Assembly: GCA_028023455.1 (NCBI GenBank) | Contig: JAQFVV010013068.1 | Span: forward strand, 1 to 64,000 | Source of the DNA: Epiperipatus broadwayi | Taxonomy: Eukaryota > Onychophora > Udeonychophora > Euonychophora > Peripatidae | DNA length: 64,000 nt | Direction: 5' to 3' | Part shown: one piece after another, positions 1 to 10,594 of the stretch | Layout of the letters: every line of letters starts with the position of its first letter | How positions within the stretch are numbered: position 1 is the first letter of the stretch | Made by a program: the position numbers and the translations under genes | The notes under the pieces: generated by a model | The model's input: only the letters and a program-made list of their open reading frames with translations | The model's database searches: none | What the model was told of the DNA's origin: nothing

Positions 1-2059
1 CTACAGTTTGCAGTATTAGGTTATACCATAAGAGATGAATAGGAAGGGAAAAGGGTGTTCTCCTTATTACTAAGATTAGATTTTTTTTGTTTTTTCTTTC
101 TTTTATATTATCTTCTATTACAATTATTTTTCATATACGTATTTATTTTTTTTTAATATTTCTAATTAAGATAAATAAAATAAGTTTTTTTTGAGTGTTT
201 AATAAAGAACTGGTGTTCAATGTTTTTCTCACCTCACTCCATAGTTAATATGAATATGTGTATGTATTGTAAAATAGGCAATTCACCCTGAGAATTAGGG
301 TAATAGAGCTAGTATATGGGATAACCTGTAGGGAAATGTTGGGTATATCTGTCTAAGAGTATTGTAGGACATGAAGGTGGTGCTTAAAGCTTTTGGATTT
401 TATAAAATGCTTCACTTTGGCTAAGCTTGGCCGGCCCTGGTGTAGATTGTTACCCACATAGAGTGATTACAAAATATAACTGATAGCTGTCAATTTAATT
501 ACCAGTTTAACAATAATAATTAGTGAAATTACTTATTTGACTCTGCCTTTTCTTCTAGTTGAGTTACAGGGTTTGAACTCAGTAGTGATGGATAGAATAG
601 TATCCTTTTACAATATATATAATTAATTTTATTTTTCTCATTTAGTGTAATACTTTTGTGTATAGATGTGCAAATGTTTGATGGAATGAGATATTTGTCC
701 CTCCTTTATCTTTTTTTATTATTTGGTTTTAAATATTTGACTGAGTGCTTTAATTATGGTGGCCTACACTAAAACTGCACTCAGTCTAATATTGAAAGCC
801 AGATTATAAAATAGAAACAAGAAAAATCTACTACTATTATCAAGAATAACCACATACATATGAAAAAGTATTATATATGTAATTAATTAATTAAGTATCA
901 CCTAAGTATGTGATACTATTAAATAATATTCATTTAACTTCTGCTATCAATAGAAATTTTTATATGATCTTTCAAGCAACAGTATTTGATGAAGAAATCA
1001 ACTCCCTTTTGGACATATGTTTCTGTCATAACCAATGTAACTAATAATGTGGAAACCAGTAAAAATAATCAAATAAGAAGTTAAAGCTTGACCATAATAT
1101 TAGTGGTAATTTAATTCAAGCTTGTTTTTATATCAGTATAATTAATGCTAATGTATTTATCAGCTAATTGTTTAAATGTTTGTTTAAAAACAAGAATATT
1201 TTAAAAATGAATGTGATTAAAAACTCCACCTTATTTAATTACATTAAGTTCACAAAAAGGAGGCCTTAGAAATTGCTGCTAAAATTATATTCAAACTATA
1301 ATATCAAATGGACAATTATGATAGTGCTTAAATAGACATTGTTTTGCCATGTTTGGTGAAGTGTCAATTGGTTTTCAAGCTGATAATGATATTGGTTTTT
1401 GAATGCACCAAATATTATTACCACTTAAAAAATTATAAAAAATATCTAAGATGATTCAAGTTATAAGCATTTTTGAGTGGTAAATGATGGGAGAGAATGC
1501 ATGATATTGGATTTTCTGCAAAGTCTACTTAACTACCTTTTATTCCTAGAATTCTTTGTTATATCAATGAAAGGCTAATGATATAAAAACTTGGCTTCAC
1601 AATAGTATTAGTGTTCATCAATATCACTAAAAGATCAATTTTTTTTCTTGGAGATTTTATGCATGTAGCGATGATACAAATAGTAGATCTTGTTGTAAAT
1701 TCAGATTCTTTGTCATGAGTGAATTTTTGCTTAACACATACATTGATTATCACAAACCTTATAAAAGAACAGTGACATTTAATAGATTATATTAAAATTA
1801 GAAATCAAAATACAAGAGAAGTTCATACTGCATGAATACTTACAATTACAGAATGTTGAATGGATTATAGATTAATATGTTCTAAGATTAAAATGATAGA
1901 TTCATTAAAATGTAGATCTTATTCCAATTATATTCACAAGAAAATTGATATTTGTTCTTCAGAAGTTTAAACTGTATCTCTAAATTTTAAGTTGTTAAAC
2001 TCTAAAATTGATCATTTGTATCTCCTGGGTAATTATATTGCTGAAACATGGAATTCTGT

Positions 2060-3960
2060 TTAAGAATATGTTATGAATATAAGTAAATCTATTCTTGAGT
2101 TCACTAAAAAAAAAAGAATGATTTTAATTAAAAAGAAATATGCAGCATATTTTGCTTGGAAGAATAATAAATGAAATATGGAACTTCATAATAAATATAG
2201 AGATCTGAAAACAGAAATTAAGTGATTGACAAAAAGGCTTAAAACAATCGATGGACTAAAATTACAAAGATGATACAAATATTCATTGGACATAGTTACT
2301 CTGGGTTTTTGTTTGATGAACTGAAAACAACTATATGGATCTAAGAATTGCTCTTCCAATCTACTAAAGTCAGCAATGATACCATCTTATATGATGATGT
2401 TAATATTATGAATGGATGAAAGCAATATTTTGAACATTTTTTGAATAATGACAAAATAATTATGTTGACAACTTTTAATGATATATTCCATTTTCTCTCC
2501 TCATTTATATTTAGACAAAGATATCCAACTTTAAAAAAGTCAATAACTTCTTCATAGTTTTAACAATGAAAAAAATGCAATATTGATAAAATACCTGGAC
2601 AAATTTAAAATATGGTGGTGTTACATTAGCTTTAAAAAAATTGAATTATGTTAAGGAATATATGGGCCAATGAAATTATATCATTTGATATTAAAAATGC
2701 ATCTATTTTATTTTCCAATTTTTAAAAATAAAAGGAATAGACAAGATTGCAGGAATTATCATGGAATATTATTATTATTCTTAGAAAAGAAAATGACCCA
2801 ATTAATTATGAACTTGACAAAAGTCGATTTAAAAAATGATAAAGTTTCCATATAATTTTTTTTGAAAGGAATGGAAGAAACTATTATGAATGAAATAGTT
2901 GGTTTGATATATAATAGTAGAGTTCATCTGAAGATTTCTTGAAGACTATAAGAATCCTACTCACTAAAAAAAAAAAAAAGTTGTTAGATGTGAAGAGTAT
3001 AAGACAATAAGTTTGTTATTTCATATTTTAAAAATATTCTAAAAATTTATGAGAAATTTATATTAGAGAAAAGTTTGGTTTTAGAGAGGAAAAAGTACAA
3101 GAGATGTTATTGGTGTTTCTAGAACCATTGCAGAGAGATATATTCAAAAAATGAAAGAAATGGTAAATGTTTTGTGGATTTGGAAAAATCATTTAATAGA
3201 GAAATCTGGAATAAACTTATGACCATCTTAAATAATAAAAAATAAATGAGTATTCTGGAAAGAGAGAAGATTGATTTAGAATATGTATACTGGACAAAGA
3301 ATAAAAATTAGACTAGAAAATAATGAAATGAATATAAATAAGGATGCTATATGTCATCTAAGATTTTAATATTTATTTACAAGACATATTAGACAAATGT
3401 TTGGAATATAGAGAAGTTAATATTAAAGTGAATAATAGAATGCATAAAATTTGCAGATGATATGGCTTTTATAGTTGAGAATAAAAGGAGTTTTCACAAT
3501 ATGTTAAATAAATTGGAGAAAGAATGTAAGGAATGTGGAATGATGATTAATGTAATGAAGACCAAATGTTTATGGATAGAGAGGGATACAAAAAGAGTAC
3601 AAGTTGAAATTTATGAGAATGTAATTCAACCAATAAATGGATCTAGATATTTGGGTAGTTGATTGAAAGAGGATGGAAGAAATGAAGATGAAGTTAAAAG
3701 AAGAATAGGATTGACAAAGAAGGCATTTATTAAGAGAAAGAAAACATTTTGTGGATTTTTGAAGACAAAATTATGTAAAAGAATTGTATGGTTATAAAAC
3801 ATGGACAATGAGTAAAAAATTAGAAATAGATGTGGTTATAGAGAAAAATTAAAAAATTAGTTGAATAAATAAAATGACAAATAAGAAAGCTGTGGAAAGA
3901 CAAAATTAGAAAAGATTGATTGCAAAAATTAGAGATAGAGAAACTGATTTGGGCATTTTT
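2060..3960 (+). mobile_element. Decayed non-LTR retrotransposon (LINE), reverse transcriptase region
   Basis: Pieces of a LINE reverse transcriptase can be read in shifting frames with many stops. In order they are: a linker with YFEHFLN near 2430; a CRNYHGILLL-like segment at about 2740; a second entry segment plus EKFGF and TRDVIGVSRTIAERYIQ near 3060-3150; a palm segment CFVDLEKSFNREIWNKLM near 3175-3230; FADDMAF (motif C, the catalytic Asp-Asp) near 3450; and YLGS followed by a DGRNEDEVKRRIGLTKKAF segment near 3650-3725. These match the usual order of RTE/Jockey-like LINE RTs. The two similar entry segments (2740 and 2990) suggest two overlapping copies. The longest open stretch is 66 codons at 3462-3662, so it is not functional. 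Confidence 0.75.
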
Positions 3961-4881
3961 TCTTTATATTTTAATTAATTGTAAATGCTTTCAGTGAATT
4001 AGTCATGAAATTCAATGAAACTATATTTTGTAAAAATATACCACCATTTGTTGAGTATCCCAAAAAACTTTGAATAGATATCAATGTAGATTGAAATTCA
4101 GCCTGCCAACATTGGACAAATGGCTGAACAATCCTGAAATATTGCATCGTTATTGATACCTAAATCATTTACAAAGTTTGAAGAAGATTCATTCAATAGA
4201 AGTTTGTTATAAATTGGTTACTACCCAAAATTTTAACCTAATGAACAAACAAATAAAATTTATACTTTAAATAAAACATTTAAAAAGTGACATATTAAAG
4301 GATTTGTTGAGAGTATCGTTTTATATAAAGCAGAGATATAGACAATTAGGGGGGAGGTGCTTTTGATATACTGTATATGTTTGCAGAAGAATGAAAGAAA
4401 TAATTTGATAAATGCGATTAGCCATGTAAACTATTGAAAGAATGTGAAAAAATATTTACTAAAGAAATTATAAGGAAGAGAAAATTGTATTGGACATGTT
4501 TAATTTAAAGAAAGAAATTATGAACTAAACATTGAAAGAGAGAATATAAAAAAAATAGGTAGGAGAAGAAAGTTATTTTTTATCTTTAAAAAAAAACACC
4601 GTATGTTTGTGCTTGAAAAGAATAAAAGGTGAAATCTGTTTTGATATGTAAAAAATAGCTAATGAAGGTGATTGCCAAAGATTAGGGTCTATTATTAGTA
4701 TCAAAAAACACCAAATGTTCATCTGTGTAAAATAAATATGTCAATAATTTTTTGTTTTTCAGGATTATGTTGTTTACATTTTTGTTGAGGTCTTAATTTA
4801 AAAACAAAAATGAAGTAAGATCATATCTTGGCTTATTAATGTTTTTTGTTTCATTAAAAAAGTATTATTACTTCAATATAT

Positions 4882-4959
4882 ATATATTTCCTCATGTATC
4901 AAAGCATCAGCCGGGAAATGAACCCGCTGTGTTGGACGACTCGACCACCAACACTTGAC
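4882..4959 (-). repeat. tRNA-like retroposed insertion (bare SINE head)
   Basis: A 78-bp insertion is flanked by a perfect 13-bp direct repeat tacttcaatatat (4869-4881 and 4960-4972), which is a target-site duplication. Read on the minus strand it has a pol III A-box-like TGGTGGTCGAGT and a B-box-like GGTTCATTTCC. The spacing between the boxes is shorter than in a normal tRNA, as if the anticodon arm were reduced. No SINE body or long tail follows. It is either a retroposed tRNA fragment or a minimal SINE. Confidence 0.65.
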
Positions 4960-5114
4960 TACTTCAATATATTTTGTTGCCTTTAATTTTAAATTAAACA
5001 TTTTTCAAGATCAAAAAAGTAATTTAAACTTGGAGTGAAAAAAAAAAAATCCTGTGTGTGTGCATACATATAAATAATGAATGAATAAAACATTTTTTTC
5101 TCATTTAATTTCAG

Positions 5115-5226
5115 AAAGAAATACCTGTAAGATGGTTAGCGCCTGAAGTTCTGTTTTATAATTATTACACTATTAAAAGTGAAATTTGGTCGTATGGAAT
5201 TGTTCTTTGGGAAATAGTGACTCTAG
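5115..5226 (+). CDS. Receptor-type tyrosine kinase, exon with kinase subdomains VIII-IX
   Basis: Internal exon encoding part of the C-lobe of a protein tyrosine kinase, which phosphorylates tyrosines on itself and on downstream proteins at the cytoplasmic face of the membrane. The acceptor is ttaatttcag, the donor is ctctag|gtaaaa, and the 112-nt exon ends in phase 1. The translation contains [11 protein letters not shown], the substrate-positioning APE segment whose PVRW form is typical of tyrosine rather than Ser/Thr kinases, and [16 protein letters not shown], subdomain IX. In subdomain IX the almost invariant Asp (usual SDVWS) is Glu here, the one oddity in an otherwise normal segment. 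The glycine loop, the catalytic HRD and the DFG would be in exons left of the window. The next exon is 15.5 kb away. Kinase identity is secure; membership of the receptor class is inferred from sequence style. Confidence 0.9.
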
Positions 5227-5601
5227 GTAAAATTACATTACATAACTTGTAAATTCTTTTATTATATGTATTGAGACGGTTATGTATCTAACGGCATGCA
5301 ACATAGTAGTATGTGCATAGTAAAAATAAATAGTTTTTTTGGGAGATATTTTCTATATTACAATGGAATAACAGTTAAGAAGTAAATATTTTTCATAAAT
5401 CAAGCATTTAAAATGGTCTATTTAATCTTTTATTAATTCTGATTTTGAAATCTAAAATAAGCTTGTGTTTATGTTAAATGAGATAATACCAGTAATTATA
5501 GAATTTCCCTATCTATTTTTAATTAGATTAAGATTTTTTTTTTAAATTAAAGGTTGTAATATATTCTGTTGTTGTAAGAATTAAAAATACTTTTTAGGTA
5601 A

Positions 5602-6118
5602 AAAATTTGTGCCGATTTAGTTTGCGCTCATGGCCATTTTGAAATCTAAAGATAGCCAAAACCATCGCTTACACATCCAACTGATAAATGACATAAATAT
5701 TGAATAAAAGTACTTTAAATTCCCATTTTAGAAATTATAAGCTTGTAAAAATAATATGCTTTATTTTATATAGGCATATAATATAATCTTTTAGTATTTG
5801 GAAATTATGAGCTTTGTTTGATCAGACTTCTACATCTTTTGAATGATTCTTCAGATCAGCCCAACCACCCCCACTCCCCCCCCCCCGCATATTCCAGTAC
5901 TTTGTGCCATTGTATTTCAAATAATTTATGAAGGTAAATTAAAAAAAAAAAACTCAAATAAAATAAAGCATATTATTTTTATTAGCTTATAATTTCTAAA
6001 ATATGAATTTAAAGAACTTTTATTCAATATTTATGTCATTTATCAGTTGGATGTGTCAGCGGGGGTTTTTAGATTTCAAAATGGCTGTGAGCACAAACTA
6101 AATCAGGACCAAAAATTT
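5602..6118. repeat. Foldback (long inverted repeat) element in the kinase intron
   Basis: About 160 bp at 5602-5775 recurs inverted at about 5965-6118. Both arms carry the same segments: gatttagtttgygctca near the tips, then catccaactgataaatgac, then ttagaaattataagct. They differ by scattered substitutions and small indels. The middle (about 5780-5960) is unrelated AT-rich DNA with a poly-C run near 5876-5886. No coding capacity and no clear target duplication. It is a MITE-like or foldback element of unknown class. Confidence 0.75.
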
Positions 6119-7340
6119 GATTTTAATTAAGGTGAAGTGAAAAAAATCATTCACTTTTTTTTTTCAAGACAAAAAAAAAAAATATTAATTGTTATTTATT
6201 TAAAATTCCACAATACAGTATAAAAAGGTGAATTTAAAAAGATTATGGAGATATATAGCATGATCATTATAAAGTTGTAACTGAAAATGCAGAGTATAAA
6301 TCAGCTGCTGCTGCTGCTACTATCATGATGGTAGAGTTTGGATTAACATGGAAGTGTTCCATAATGCATAATTTGTATGAGATGACTGGACTGTCTGATG
6401 TGTATCATAGTGAATGCACTTTGATAAATATCTTTCCCCAAAATATTAATGGGACATTATACTGCTCTACTACAGACATGATTAAAATGGACCAGTTTAC
6501 CAAAATTACTTTGCTAGGACTTTATACATAAGCTGATTAATCAATATGCAAAGAAGCACAACCGTGTAATTATTGATGGTTGAATATATATAAAATGTGT
6601 AAGATAACGGATAGAATGTGTTTTATATTGAGAATGAGAAAGAGTTTGCAGTTTATATCTTTAAATTACAAGATTTAAAATTAAATAACTTTTGTATACA
6701 TTATTCAACCAAAACTAAGATAGATTTCTAGTTTTATTTTATTAAAAAACAACTCCAAAAATCTTTGGAGAATAAAAGAACTTGCAAACATATTTTTAAA
6801 GCTGGTTATAATTAATAGTAATCTGAAGGGGAAAAAAAGGAAAAAAAACATTTATGAAGAAATGTCAAAGAAGTAATATATATATTAATAAAGAACTTTT
6901 ACTTACCATTAGAAATAATGAATTAATTAATAACTTTGATTTGTAAGGGTATAATAATAATACACACATACATATGAATTTTATATATATTTTTTACATC
7001 CAATTGTCTTGTAAGAATATAGCAATATGGATTTATTAAGTTTATTTTTTTTTATAAATGCTAGTGTGTGCCCACAAATTTGAATGGGTATCCATTTATA
7101 TCGAAATCAGTCATTAACCATATATATGTTAAAATTAATTATGTATTATAAAAATGAAATTTTATTATTTGTTTCTGGCAATTCAAAGATGTTAATTTTA
7201 AATTATTATACGGCACATCTGTGTGCTTATATACATGTGTTTTATGTAAACCTATTGAGTTATATGTAAGTTACAATGTAATAGTATTTTTTGTATTATT
7301 CTAATCAAAATAAGAATGCTGAATCTAAAGCATAATTAGT
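6119..7340. other. AT-rich intron sequence without recognisable content
   Basis: The region has simple AT-rich DNA, a short (ctg)n run at about 6304-6318 and an open frame of 68 codons at 6325-6531 that resembles no family I know. I see no splice context that would make it an exon of the kinase. Confidence 0.4.
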
Positions 7341-7349
7341 AGATCTTAA

Positions 7350-8030
7350 TTTTATTTTATTATTATTGTTTTTAATTAATAAATTTTTATTTCATTAAGT
7401 TATTCCAGTGAATTTATTTAATCCTAAAATAGATTTGAAATATTATATGTTGGTATTATCTCTTGCTCACAGTAATAATTATAGACCTTTTGCTCACTGA
7501 GCTGAATTCATGCATAATGATCAGTTGTATGCTTAGTATTATGGACATCCTGCTGATGATGATTTCATTACTTTTCTGTAATGCTGGATGCTGCAAAGGG
7601 GATGATATCCTTTAAAATTTCATGCATTAAGTTTTATTTTATTATTAATTTGAAATTAAGTTTATAAATGGCCAGTGCATTAATGGTACTAATTGGCTAG
7701 AGGGCATTGGGGTTAATATCACAGCATTATTGTTATATTCTTATGGATTAGCATGTATAATTGTGAATCCAAATTATTGTTTCTGTAATTTGCCTCAAGC
7801 TTGAGAAGAGCTAAATAATTAGCTGGTCTATAATGGACCACTTTCAAATCCAGTCACAAGGTTGGTTGTTGATTCTTCTCTGTAATTCTGGTGAACTTAT
7901 AATTAGTTCTTTGCTGATCTCTCAGATTTCATCATATTCATTCATTTATATTTATTGCTTTTATAATTTATAATTGAGGTTGATGATAATTATTCCATCA
8001 TCCCAGATTCAACCTGAAATCAGTACCATT
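7350..8030 (-). repeat. Dispersed repeat family R, copy 1
   Basis: This stretch is the reverse complement of part of two other segments of the window (17930-18830 and 37910-38900). Shared landmarks include ttgctcacagtaataa, gctaaataattagctgg and a block around ccagtcacaaggttg. No coding region, terminal repeats or target duplication were recognised, so the element class is unknown. Confidence 0.7.
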
Positions 8031-9144
8031 ACAATATATATATATATGTAAATAACATAAAAGAAAACAACCCTTACCAAGAAAATCAATCTTTTTATTT
8101 ATAAGAAAAAATATTGTCCACTGCTTTCATGCGATTCACATTTAGAAATCAATCTCTGAGCAAAATCAGTTTTATTAAATATGTTAGAGAACTAAAGTGC
8201 CTTTAGGAAGTTCAATGTAAAATAAGTTATCTGATATTTGTAAAAATTTATTTTTAAAAATATGTTTCAGTTTTCTAATTCAACAATTTTACTTACATAA
8301 TAAAATAATTTAACAAATTCTTCTGTTCTCACAACTTTTATGCCATCTAGTGTAATCTTTAGTAATTAATAGATGCTGGATGGTAGTAATATGTATTACA
8401 ATGTGATATATCTTATTGATCTAATAAAATAATTTGCAATTGATTATCTAAATTTAATATTCATGTCTTAAATACAAAAGATCTTAAAAAACCAGCTTAC
8501 AAATGTAATATTTTGGTCCATATCAACTTAAAAATCCTTTAAAAAACTACCTGAAAATTTATAATACAATTCTAAATACTGGAACATATTGGAAAGAAGA
8601 TGGATACTTCCTGGATGTTAAAATATTATCACTTGTTTATAGTAGCATTTTTTTTATCTTATTCACCCTTCAAATAAAAATCTTTATAAACATGAATTCT
8701 ATTTTTTGAAAACTTTAAAAACTGGAAAATTAAACAACAGCTTTCTATTTATTCAGGACCAACATTCCTTCATCCAAAGGATCAGATTCAGAAATAACTC
8801 AAGAAGTTTTCTTTGCACATAAATAGAATTTCCTTTAAATACAAAATAATATTAGCATTTACATTTTGCTATAAAAGGTGAAAATGACATATCAACTAAT
8901 CTGATGTTTTTATCAATTTAATTAATAACATGAGCAAGAGATGGATAAAGTAAAGCTTTTAATTAAATGTCAAATATAGGCTTTAATTTTATTCATAGTC
9001 AACGTTTCAATTTTTTTCAAAAATGATTCATTTTTTTAAAGTATATTGTTTTTAATTGCTTTTTTTGATAAAAGAATATTTAAAATGTGGAAGTATGCAT
9101 TATTATTTTTTATATGCTATTACTATTTCTTTTAGTTTTTATAC

Positions 9145-9176
<32 letters not shown>

Positions 9177-9320
9177 ATATTTAAGTACAGGGATACTTTA
9201 TATTTCTGGAGTGTAGATGTAATTATAGGGGATTTGAACCCAGACTTTCAAACTCCCCTCAGCTGTCCAATCTACCTCATACAACTTATACACATGACCA
9301 CACACATATGAAAAAGATAA

Positions 9321-9373
9321 ATGTCTCCAATATATGTATTTCATGTTGAATCAGCACTCATCAGTTGGTCCAG
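9321..9373 (-). ncRNA. Hammerhead ribozyme module A1 (slightly decayed)
   Basis: Read on the minus strand, the core CTGATGA is followed by a stem II hairpin (GTGCT with AACAT, one mismatch), then GAAA, a short AT stem III, and a stem I whose inner helix CCAA pairs with TTGG. The outer helix seen in A3 is lost. The tRNA-like tail follows toward lower coordinates. Confidence 0.55.
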
Positions 9374-9535
9374 TTTTTTGATAATAAAATATTTGAAAGT
9401 ATGCATTGTCATTTTTTATATGCTATTACTATTCAAAGGCAAAACTCTCCATATAGTAGTGCCACCCTGTGCCATACAGAGTAATCAATGGATGCCAGAA
9501 GGCTTGTGCATAAAATCGCTATCTAGTGCCTACTC

Positions 9536-9594
9536 ATCCAATATCCCCAGACTAGTTTCTGGCTTGTGGCCATCATCAGTGAGGAGCCTTGGAT
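9536..9594 (-). ncRNA. Hammerhead ribozyme B1, intact core
   Basis: All parts of a type I hammerhead can be read on the minus strand. They are: outer stem I ATCCAA with TTGGAT; internal loop GGC/TA; inner stem I TCCTCA with TGGGGA; core CTGATGA; stem II TGGC-loop CACAA-GCCA (four perfect pairs); GAAAC; a two-base loop TA; and GTC as the predicted cleavage site. Stem III is only two pairs, like minimal metazoan hammerheads, which are thought to cleave best as dimers. Known families with this motif cleave their own transcripts into unit-length RNA. Activity here is inferred from structure only. Confidence 0.8.
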
Positions 9595-9774
9595 CTGAGA
9601 GCCCTGCACCTGAATTGAGTTCAGACCCATATGACTATATAAGCTATTGAGCTTAGATTGAAGATATTAACAATGTTTTCAATTTCATTCTCATAGTTTT
9701 GTAGTAAAGTAGAGTTAAAAGGTGGCTGCTGGAGGGTTGCATTAGATCCTAAGATCTAGGTGCAGTGCTCTCAG

Positions 9775-9833
9775 ATCCAAGGCTCCTCACTGATGATGAC
9801 CACAATCCAGAAACTAGTCTGGGGATATTGGAT
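9775..9833 (+). ncRNA. Hammerhead ribozyme B2 (stem II damaged)
   Basis: Same 59-nt layout as B1 on the opposite arm. CTGATGA, GAAAC, GTC and all of stem I (TCCTCA with TGGGGA, ATCCAA with TTGGAT) are intact. Two substitutions leave stem II as TGAC/TCCA, with only two good pairs. It is probably weaker or dead. Confidence 0.7.
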
Positions 9834-10165
9834 GAGTAGGCACTAGATAGGGATTTTATGCACAAGCCTTCTGGCATCCATTTATTACTCTGTATGGCAC
9901 AGAGTGGCACTACTATATGGAGAGTTTTGCCTTTGTTTACAACAATTATGTGCTAATATAGAAATGGTGATCATGTGATGTTTAGCTATTACTATTCTTT
10001 TTAGTTTTTACATATATGTAATATTTAAATACAAGGATACTTTATATCCCTGGAATGTAGATGTAATTACAGGGAATTTGGATGCAGACATTCAAGAGCC
10101 ATTTAGCTATCCACTCTACTCCACACAACTGTGATACACTTGACCACACACATGTGAAAATATTA

Positions 10166-10224
10166 ATGATCTCCAATATATGTATTTTATGCTGAGTCAG
10201 CACTCATCTATTAGTCCAGATCAT
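10166..10224 (-). ncRNA. Hammerhead-like module A2 (core mutated)
   Basis: The same 59-nt module as A3 read on the minus strand. Stem II (GTGCT with AGCAT) and outer stem I (ATGATCT with AGATCAT) are kept, but the core has TAGATGA for CTGATGA and AAAA for GAAA. It should not cleave. Confidence 0.6.
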
Positions 10225-10425
10225 CATATATATGAAAGTCAGAGTGACTTAAAATCAATATGGGCATGACAACAATATTGGCATTGCCAAGGGACTTAGG
10301 CATTCCATCAACAGATTTTTCAATGGTATGGTTAAAGAGTTAAAGTACATTGAAGCCTGCCCATTAAAAGATTTACTATATTAATATAAATAGAGCAAGG
10401 ATTATATATATATATGTACAATATA

Positions 10426-10484
10426 ATGATCTGGATCAACTGATGAGTGCTGGTTCAGCATGAAATACATATATTGAAGGTCAT
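10426..10484 (+). ncRNA. Hammerhead ribozyme A3, intact core
   Basis: Outer stem I is ATGATCT with AGGTCAT (seven pairs, one of them G-U), bulge GGA, inner stem I TCAA with TTGA. The core is CTGATGA, stem II is GTGCT-loop GGTTC-AGCAT, then GAAA, and stem III is a tight ATA/TAT helix. The predicted cleavage base is A at 10473, an allowed but non-GUC site. Inner stem I differs from the CCAA/TTGG of other copies by a compensated pair change. A B-box-like GGGTTCAAATCCCC follows at 10564-10577, giving a SINE-like unit. Confidence 0.75.
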
Positions 10485-10594
10485 TTATCTTTTTCACATG
10501 AGTGTGGTCATGGGTGTCAATTATATGAGATAGATTGAATAGCAGAAGGGAGTTTGAAAGGCTGGGTTCAAATCCCCTATATATATATATATAT

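Larger units (their letters stand above)
1..5114. other. Intron of the kinase gene, mostly decayed repeats
   Basis: No exon is recognised upstream of 5115, so this is read as intron of the kinase gene, whose earlier exons would lie left of the window. It holds low-complexity AT-rich DNA, a decayed plus-strand LINE (about 2060-3960) and a tRNA-like insertion (4882-4959). A GC-richer patch at about 430-450 (ggccggccctg) looks like the decayed end of a hAT-type repeat, but no partner end was found. Nothing else is supported. Confidence 0.5.
9434..9935. repeat. Module B: 178-bp inverted repeat with a hammerhead on each arm
   Basis: Arms 9434-9611 and 9758-9935 are equal in length and near-identical in inverted orientation, starting caaaggcaaaactctcc and ending in its complement. 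The 146-bp spacer is unrelated to the arms. Part of the same unit (spacer plus right arm) is present at 48327-48650. Each arm contains a 59-nt hammerhead sequence. Confidence 0.9.
9175..10594. mobile_element. Composite foldback element with hammerhead-tRNA-like ends, copy 1
   Basis: A mosaic built from two hammerhead-bearing modules. Module A (59-nt hammerhead plus about 100 bp ending in a tRNA-like B box) occurs as A1 on the minus strand at the left end (hammerhead 9321-9373, B box 9228-9245), A2 on the minus strand inside (10166-10224), and A3 on the plus strand at the right end (10426-10484, B box 10564-10577). The outer two are inverted with their tRNA-like tails facing outward. Module B is a 178-bp inverted repeat (9434-9611 and 9758-9935) with a hammerhead on each arm. 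A short flank, gtatgcattntcattttttatat, occurs at about 9093 and again at 9398, next to module B. The right end runs into an (AT)n tract where the LTR element starts at 10595. A second composite of the same plan lies at 47.5-49.1 kb. Confidence 0.75.

Noticed and set aside
6325-6531. Possible extra exon in the kinase intron
   Set aside because: No kinase homology; the kinase exons on both sides already join in phase without it.
9087-9650. Two plus-strand frames of 74 and 109 codons
   Set aside because: They cross the inverted repeats and the ribozyme modules and include microsatellite-encoded runs; chance frames.
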